DNA of 12,750 bases from Pavlovales sp. CCMP2436 (Eukaryota; Haptophyta; Pavlovophyceae; Pavlovales), in NCBI GenBank assembly GCA_026770615.1, contig MU631480.1, forward strand, positions 53,226 through 65,975, in the 5' to 3' direction. The notes beneath the pieces were generated by a model, which was not told the DNA's origin, searched no databases, and saw nothing but the letters and a program-made list of their open reading frames with translations. This document shows, piece by piece, positions 7,718 through 12,750 of this stretch; within the stretch, counting starts at the first letter, position 1; every line of letters begins with the position of its first letter. Position numbers and translations under genes: made by a program.

Positions 7718-8904
7718 TCAATAGGCACGAGTCAGTGAGCGCTCTGGGCGGCATGGGGAGCGAGCGACACCTTTGCGTATAGCCTCATACGTGGCCGAGG
7801 TGCAGGTGATACCGCTCGTCGAGTCTCCGATGTCAAGCGGCCTCTCGGCGAGCGGCTTAGGCTCGAGCGGCAGCGACGTAGGGTCGGCGTCTGCCATGCT
7901 GAAAATTTGTAATTTTTCTTCAGTGAAATTCACCAGGTCATAATAGGCCATCGGGAGGTCGCATCGTTAATCTGATTGAATCCTGGCTATCCACATGTCG
8001 TGGCGTCCACGGCAATGTGTGGTTACCCTGGGGCTATATATGTTTCACTGCGGCGTCTCGGCTCCAAATCGGATCCAAATCGGCACGCACGCACGTCACT
8101 CGGCCTGGTCGACCTGGTTGTCAGCGGAGCAGGTGTTGTCCACGACGATGAGCTCGCTCATTCTGAGCCCGCCCTTCGCAAGTGCCTTCTCGAGTGCCTG
8201 GCGCGCGTCGGGCGCCTCTGGTGGCTTGCCTGAGCGGGTGTAGACGTTGGCCCCGCCGTACCCTAACCAGGCGCTGTTTTCGCCAAAATAGCGCATTGCG
8301 AACCATGGGTCGGTTGGGTGCTTAGGCTGGCCACCTAGCAACATCCATCGATCCGATCGGTGTAGGAAAGATATGGTGGCGAGGGGCGCAAACGGAGCAG
8401 GTAGGGTTTGCTTTTATCGGGCTGATCCAATATCTCGGTATATGCACGCTGCAGGAGTGTGCCGTCGTCCCTAACCACCATGGGCTTTCACGCCGCCGCC
8501 TGCACTTGCGTCGAAGTCGTGGCGTTGGCAGGGGAATCTATCGAAAGCTGCGTTGCGGCCAAGGGTCACGAACCAGCGACCTGTGAGAAGCTCATCCGGC
8601 CGAGGCAGCGCCGATGGTGGTGCGGCCTGCACGCGCGCGACGGCCGCCTCAAGGGCTGCCTGCTCCGCCCGGTCCGCCGGAAGCGGTGGGATGCATCGCT
8701 TCTTGGTCAAGGCGCATTGCGAGAAGCGCCTTAACGCAGCGTTCTCGAGCAGGTCCATGCAACGCACCTGAGCTAGGGGGTCGCCCGCGGACGTGCCGGC
8801 GCAGGCGATGCCGCGCGCACAGCTGGCGCTCCGCGCGCAGTCTACTATTACTCGTCCACAACTTCGCACGATGCACGCCATCGGGTTTGCCGCCGCCGGG
8901 CCGC
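7718..8904 (-). pseudogene. Violaxanthin de-epoxidase family gene (VDE, VDL or VDR), broken by two frameshifts
   Basis: VDE-type enzymes are thylakoid-lumen, ascorbate-using lipocalin proteins of the xanthophyll cycle. Segment 1 (8904 to ~8481) has the Cys-rich domain (ACIVRSCG ... CMDLLENA ... CALTKKRC, eight Cys seen) and the lipocalin start LTGRWFVTLGRNAAFDRFPC. Segment 2 (~8480-8358) continues the family in another frame (VVRDDGTLLQRAYTEILDQP ... PYLSYTD). Segment 3 (~8353-8100) is in a third frame with RWMLLGGQ, FGENSAWLGYGGANVYTRSG and VVDNTCS. The breaks are one extra base near 8480 and a tandem CGATC duplication at 8349-8358. A 201-bp intron (8099-7899, GTGACG...TTTCAG) then joins in phase 2 to a last exon 7898-7718. 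Segment 1 appears to start after an acceptor CGCCGCAG at 8905; earlier exons with the targeting leader were not found. A canonical VDE has more N-terminal cysteines, so VDL or VDR is possible. The breaks may be real decay or assembly error. Confidence 0.85.
7899..8037 (-). repeat. Introner-like repeat, family A (copy 1), filling most of the VDE-like gene's last intron
   Basis: Minus-strand sequence matches 11036-11180 (+). Shared blocks include a CAGGGTAACC-type start, TGGACG..ACGACATG.GGATAGCCAGGA, TCAATCA, ACGATGCG.CCT and a 3' end TTCAGCATG. The repeat supplies the splice acceptor TTTCAG and covers about 139 of the 201 intron bases. Confidence 0.8.
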
Positions 8905-8917
8905 CTGCGGCGAGGGC

Positions 8918-9119
8918 GTGTGGCGGCGGGAGGTGCGACTGCCGGTTTTGAAAGGCGAGGAGGCAGCCCAGAGCGTGCGCGCCGAGTGCGCTGTGCCACC
9001 GGGGCGCCGGTTGCATCTGCACACGAATGTCAGGGCTTGCGGCGGTGGGAGGTGCGGCTGTGCCCAGAGGAGGCAGCCCAGAGTGTGTTCGCCGTGCGCT
9101 GTGCCACCCCGACCGGGGC
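8918..9119. repeat. Tandem duplication (~85 bp) upstream of the VDE-like exon
   Basis: 8918-9005 and 9036-9119 share GGCGG.GGGAGGTGCG.CTG, GAGGCAGCCCAGAG.GTG and GTGCGCTGTGCCACC. The proximal copy runs up to the inferred acceptor at 8905-8906, so the duplication copies an intron end. Frames through it are open on both strands but show no family resemblance. Confidence 0.8.
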
Positions 9120-9529
9120 ACACGATTGGCGGTTCACGCCGGATCTTCCGAGACTGCCCGCGGATCCATATAAAAATGTTGAGCCATTTTAGTTAGTTAT
9201 ACGTGGCGCTGCTGATTCGGAAACTTGGCGCGCCGCGGCGTTAGATGCTGGTACATGACGTGCTGCATGCAAGGGGTGGCAGGGAACGAATTAACAGCTA
9301 GTTGACACCCCGCCGCTGAACCTGATCCTCACCGACCAAAGGGTTCTAAGCCGTACGAGATTGGTCCTGACCCGTCGCTTTTAAAGAACCCGCCATTCAT
9401 CGTGATCGCGAGAACTGAGAAGCGAACTCGTTACCACCCACACGCCAGACACCAGTGAGCTCGTTCCTTCAGCTCAAGCGGGTCATCATGCGACATGCGC
9501 TTTTTTAAGAATCCGCCATCGAATCCGCG
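9120..9529. other. Divergent intergenic region between VDE-like and EF-hand genes
   Basis: Likely holds both promoters. The only structure I see is a repeated ~23-bp motif, CGCTTTTAAAGAACCCGCCA at 9376-9398 and CGCTTTTTTAAGAATCCGCC at 9498-9520, the second ending ten bases before the EF-hand ATG. CATATAAAAATG at 9168 is a possible TATA-like site but is unplaced relative to any start. Confidence 0.5.
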
Positions 9530-10534
9530 ATGCGTTTGCTCATCGTCGTGCTCGCGTGCGCCCAGCTGGGCGAATGTGCGCTGCTTGGGAGCAGCCTTCG
9601 CCCAATTGGGCACGGCCCAGTTAGCGTCGCGCGGGTACACCGCGTCTCCGCGCTCACCATGGGGGTCGACCAGCGCTGGCCGCAGATCGTCCGCTCGTAT
9701 GTGACGGCAAAGTTTAAGGCGGTGGATGTCGACGCGAGCGGCCAGGTCCCACCCCCACCCCCACCCCCTGGCAGTCGGTCATGGCTGCCGCTGCCGCACA
9801 AGCTGGTCTTGGCGGTTCTCACGACCCCTACCCCACACACACACCCACACGCCCACGCACCCACCCCCATCCCCACCCACCCACCCACAGGTCGACCGGT
9901 CGGAGGTCACGAGCCTGCTCCGCGGGCTGATGCCTGCGGCGACTGAGGAGCGGATCGACGAGGCGCTCACTGAGTTCTTCACCATGTACGACGCGGACGG
10001 CTCGGGCGACATCGACGAGGAGGTGCGCGATACCCGCCCCCCTATGAGGCTAAGCCTCCCCCCCCCCCACCTGTTGTGTTCTTTCGGCACGGTGCTCGGT
10101 ACGCCCCCTCCCCCCTTCCCCTCTTCCCGCTAAAAGTTGTTCGACTAAATATCACACCCCCCCCCATTGCTTTTTCGGCACCCTCTGCCCTATGAACCAC
10201 CCTCCCGCCCTCTGCCAAACGCACCACTGCCCTCTCCTCTGCAACCAGAGGGGGCTGCACTAGTAGCGCGGGTCTACCGCATCTGACACCCCGTCGCCCC
10301 TGCGTGCCCTCATGTCCAATTCAGGAGTTTTTCGTGGCTGTCATGTCCAACCGACTCCTCAACTCAGACATGCGCCTCAAGGAGCAGGTCTATTGCGACG
10401 TGCTCAACACCTTCAAGCGCGCGGGCGCGAAGCTGCTCGGCCCGACCGCCTTCACCTCACTCGAGGCGCAGCTCGACTGGGAGGGTTCAAACGTACCCCT
10501 TGAGTACGCCGAGCTGTCGCGGACCTACGTCTAA
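9530..10534 (+). CDS. EF-hand calcium-binding protein with N-terminal leader, three exons, 185 aa
   Basis: Inferred exons: 9530-9745, 9891-10022 and 10325-10534 (TAA at 10532), all phase 0. Residues 1-20 (MRLLIVVLACAQLGECALLG) form a signal-peptide-like leader; the following basic stretch ending VSALTM resembles an algal plastid transit region, so secretion or plastid import is possible. EF loop 1 is DVDASGQVDRSE (66-77), a canonical 12-residue Ca2+ loop with Asp at 1 and 3, Gly at 6 and Glu at 12. EF loop 2 is DADGSGDIDEEE (106-117), also canonical. The C-terminal ~65 residues (LKEQVYCDVLNTFKRAGAKL ...) look helical with no further clear loop. Intron 1 splits loop 1 after GQ and intron 2 splits loop 2 before its last Glu. 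The exon order makes both loops perfect, which strongly supports the splice sites. The specific function is not recognisable. Confidence 0.88.
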
Positions 10535-11035
10535 TTATGGAGTCTAATTCTGGTAGCTGCGCGGGGAGCAACGATGGTGGCAACTCGTGCTGCGCGGTCA
10601 GATGGGTGCGGCTGCGCGCGGCTCTTGCCACCGTCGCGTGAGCGTCGTCGTCGCCCCTGCGCCCGCGAGCCTTCCGTGGCCATGTCACACTTGAATACTT
10701 ATCGTTTAAAACTACTCGTTATTAGCCGCTGAATCAATCATCATACTGATGAATATCATAAAATGCATTATGATGCGTGCTGCACTACTAAATCCAGGAG
10801 GCTGATAATAATAATATGTTAAATTATTTAATATTATTCAACATTTTCGTATTAAATCCTGCGTGCGTAAGTACCAATAATTAATCATGCTGCCTGAATT
10901 GCAAGCGCCGCTGTGCGGCAATAGTCGGCTAGAGCCCTGAGCCTACTTCATAGATTGGTTTTCAAACTTATTCAATTTAGGATGGGTTCGGCACGCTGTA
11001 GTCGACGAACCGCGCGGCGGGGACTGAACCAGCGA

Positions 11036-11180
11036 GGACCTAGGGTCACCGCGTACATCACCATGGACGGGACGACATGGGGATAGCCAGGAATCAATCA
11101 CAGATTGACGATGCGGCCTACCGTCAGGTCTGTTATGATCTCTTAAATCACACACACAAAAACCATAAAGTTCAGCATGA
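11036..11180 (+). repeat. Introner-like repeat, family A (copy 2)
   Basis: Plus-strand counterpart of the VDE-like gene's last intron, ending AGTTCAGCATG as that one ends TTTTCAGCATG. Similarity begins around TAGGGTCACC and is strongest over GGATAGCCAGGA.TCAATCA. A short frame with stop at 11248 follows the AG, which leaves open that this is also an intron. Confidence 0.8.
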
Positions 11181-11366
11181 GGGCCGATTTTCGGGCATGT
11201 GGGCGCACGTGCTAGCAGCTTGCCAGCGCGTCGACGTGGACCAGCTCTAAGCGGATGAGGGGGGTCTCGGCGTGGTGTGTGGGGTAGCCTAGCCAGTAGC
11301 CACCTTAATGTGTGTTTGGCGTACCCCTGATGGGCCAAGGCGTTTTATTTGCCTCTTGATGAGATA

Positions 11367-11483
11367 TTCCAAGGCTCAGTTCCGGAGCAAGAAATGGAGA
11401 CCAATGGCAGCAGTGTGAAACCGTCCTATTGAATAGGTTTGGATAGGATCCGTCGCAGAGGTCTTGCCGAATATGACCCAATT
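11367..11483 (-). repeat. Dispersed repeat, family D (copy 2)
   Basis: Inverted relative to 7475-7590. Shared anchors are TCCAAGGCTCAG, TCCGGAG, AATGGCAGCAG, AATAGGTT and ATAGGATCCGTCGCAGAGGT. No ORF within. Confidence 0.85.
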
Positions 11484-11900
11484 TATTATCCACAGCATAG
11501 CGGATTATTCACATTAGATGGTTGATATAATATTAAACATCAATTTATTCCCGGCAACTGATTTTGCACGTAATTAATGAACGGGTCCGTGACACCTCCG
11601 GCTTTGCTGCCCTCTCCAGCAGCGACACTCGATGCTGCTCGGGTTTAATCTTAAAATAACTTAAGTGTATACAGGTTTAATCATTAAATGCCCGGCCCCT
11701 GGGCTAGACAAGTCTCCATCGGACCCAAGCGTTGAGAAAACCGCGCGAATACTGTCCCCGTGCCCTCGCCTAGCTGGGAGGTTGCCATGACGGCGTCTAC
11801 TGTCTAGAGGGTGCTAAAACCCAGCAGCAGGCGTTGTCGACAGCCGGCAGCTCGCACACTGGCACTACTGTACTGTTGAGACCGAGTACTTTACCGGTAC

Positions 11901-11969
11901 CGGAATATGCTCATTTGAGCTCCGGACGCGGGCAGAGCCCAAAAGAATTAGTCCGGATCTCTATTGGAC
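11901..11969 (+). repeat. Dispersed repeat, family E (copy 2)
   Basis: Same-strand match to 3209-3279 with CGGAATATGCTCATTTGAGC, CTCCGGACGC and ATTAGTCCGGATCTC. About one base in five to seven differs, so it is an old dispersed copy. Confidence 0.85.
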
Positions 11970-12152
11970 AGGCTCGCAGATCGGCGGCTGGCTGCGGGCG
12001 GAATATTGGCGATAGCCGGCTTCTGGCTTCACCTCCGGGCTAGAGCTAGGACTCTGTTCTTGGTGAATCCCTTGCCGGCAAGGAATTCGCCAATGCGAGA
12101 AGTACTGTAAACTGCAAACGGGATTTTAACCAATTGTAGCTTTTAATTTTGG

Positions 12153-12558
12153 CTAGAACGCGTCATCGGAGGCGTCGTCTCCGTCCTCCTCGTCCTCCTC
12201 CTCGTCATCGTCGTCGATGAGCCCCTGTAATTTTGTTTTAAAAAAATAGGTACGTGCAAGTCGAGGGACGTCAAAAAAACAGTTAATTAGTAAGTGGAGG
12301 ATAATTGACTTGCCCTGTCCACCGGCTAGAGCCTCTAGGGGGGAAAACTCGGCTGGGGGAAGGAGAATACCGCCCTCGTTGTTAGAACGGGGCCAGGCTA
12401 GGCGAGCTGCGCATGAGCGCATGTCACTATATATAAATCAAAAACCTTTTCGTCCGCGCGCCGCCCGCTGCCGCCCCCACGCTCGACCACCTCTTCGTCA
12501 GACCCCTCCTTCTCCGACCCGTCCTCGTCGTCGTCGTCTTCCTCAGACCCCTCCTCCC
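12153..12558 (-). CDS. 3' end of a gene encoding a highly acidic C-terminus (partial at right edge)
   Basis: Two exons are inferred on the minus strand: 12558-12446 and the terminal exon 12224-12153 (TAG). The 221-bp intron between them (GTTTTT...TTACAG) is phase 0. The upstream exon reads EEGSEEDDDDEDGSE, then EGSDEEVVERGGGSGRRADEK. The last exon reads GLIDDDDEEEDEEDGDDASD and ends DAF. Acidic coding on both sides of the junction supports the splice. The exon at 12558 starts after CTCTAATAG in phase 1 and the gene continues past the window. Asp/Glu-rich tails occur in histone chaperones, nucleolar, HMG-type and many other proteins; the family cannot be told from this piece. Confidence 0.65.
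12255..12280 (-). repeat. Family C short copy at the 3' end of the acidic gene's intron
   Basis: On the plus strand it reads TGCAAGTCGAGGGACGTCAA and onward to AAAAAC. It differs at about three positions from 1484-1509 and at about six from the complement of 4978-5003. All three lie in inferred introns with the same orientation relative to transcription. Confidence 0.75.
12361..12421 (+). repeat. Intron-associated hairpin element, family B (copy 2)
   Basis: Counterpart of 6878-6935: AGGAGA, CCCTCGTTGTTAGAACGGGG and GAGCTGCGCATGAGCGCA in the same order. It lies in the acidic gene's intron in antisense orientation. The first hairpin is weakened here by changes in its arms. Confidence 0.82.
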
Positions 12559-12666
12559 CTATTAGAGTAGAGAGTATGGGGTAGGGGATAAGGGATAAGG
12601 TATAAGGGATCGTCCTCCTCCGACCCGTCCTCGTCGTCGACCTTCCTCCTCAGACCCTCCTCCCCT
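12512..12666 (-). repeat. Tandem duplication of an acidic exon start with its splice acceptor
   Basis: 12512-12560 and 12618-12666 are 49-bp near-copies 106 bp apart. On the minus strand both begin AGGGGAGGAGGG after an AG and encode Glu/Asp/Gly. The outer copy has one fewer G in its GGGT and reads EEGLRRKVDDEDGSEEDD in the matching phase, so it is frameshifted relative to the inner one. Between them lie TAAGGGATAA-type simple repeats. Confidence 0.75.
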
Positions 12667-12750
12667 GTTGTTGTTAGTAATCGAGTGCTTGAGAGTGTTA
12701 GCAGGGTTTATGTTAGTAGTATTAGTATGAGTGTCCTTCGCAGAAACTCC

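Larger units (their letters stand above)
10535..12152. other. Gene-poor intergenic region with dispersed repeats
   Basis: After the EF-hand stop the sequence is GC-rich to about 10690, then AT-rich. It holds family A, D and E repeat copies, a perfect palindrome CCTTGCCGGCAAGG at 12070-12083, and an AGCAGCGA/TCGATGCTGCT inverted pair near 11619-11640. A short frame after the AG at 11174-11175 (HEGRFSGMWAHVLAAC ... DQL, stop at 11248) might be a terminal exon, but no upstream exon is visible. Confidence 0.6.

Noticed and set aside
8614..9192. 192-aa plus-strand frame opposite the VDE-like exon
   Set aside because: It is low-complexity, and the opposite strand holds the conserved VDE Cys and lipocalin motifs.
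12561..12610. Telomere-like GGGATAA repeats
   Set aside because: Units are irregular and few, internal to a duplicated exon region; this is a simple repeat.

Overview
The window is nuclear DNA of a photosynthetic eukaryote, most likely a chlorophyll-c alga (heterokont or haptophyte type) with GC-rich exons, AT-rich or C-rich introns and a heavy repeat load. The reasons are multi-exon genes with GT...AG introns, a violaxanthin de-epoxidase family gene (xanthophyll cycle), N-terminal signal-peptide-like leaders on two products, and no bacterial operon structure. I cannot name the species.

Layout. 1-1420 holds no convincing exon and is mostly tandem repeats: a 14-bp GC minisatellite, a 53-bp tandem duplication, a ~91-bp (GT)n-containing duplication and a 31-bp x4 array. 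1536-2339 (-) is the 5' part of a CK1-like protein kinase whose frame ends just after the DLG motif. 2340-3430 is a divergent intergenic region with repeats and a 36-nt A tract. 3431-7315 (+) is a five-exon gene for a 512-aa protein with three S1 RNA-binding domains and an acidic tail. 7718-8904 (-) is a violaxanthin de-epoxidase-like gene broken by two small frameshifts. 9530-10534 (+) is a three-exon gene for a 185-aa EF-hand protein with a signal-peptide-like leader. 10535-12152 is intergenic and carries copies of repeats found elsewhere in the window. 12153-12558 (-) is the 3' end of a gene with a very acidic C-terminus that continues past the right edge.

The genes do not form an evident pathway. 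A plastid theme is possible: VDE-like protein, leader-bearing S1 protein, leader-bearing EF-hand protein. This is inference.

The most interesting layer is the introns. Several are bounded by direct repeats that read as target-site duplications around AG|GT. Two S1-gene introns sit at the same codon of two successive S1 domains. Three short dispersed sequences recur in introns of different genes (families A, B, C below), and one intron holds a 94-bp-arm foldback element. Exon edges are also duplicated inside the neighbouring introns. Together this looks like a genome gaining introns through introner-like insertion and local tandem duplication. All splice sites were inferred by eye from frame, phase and domain continuity; none is backed by transcripts.
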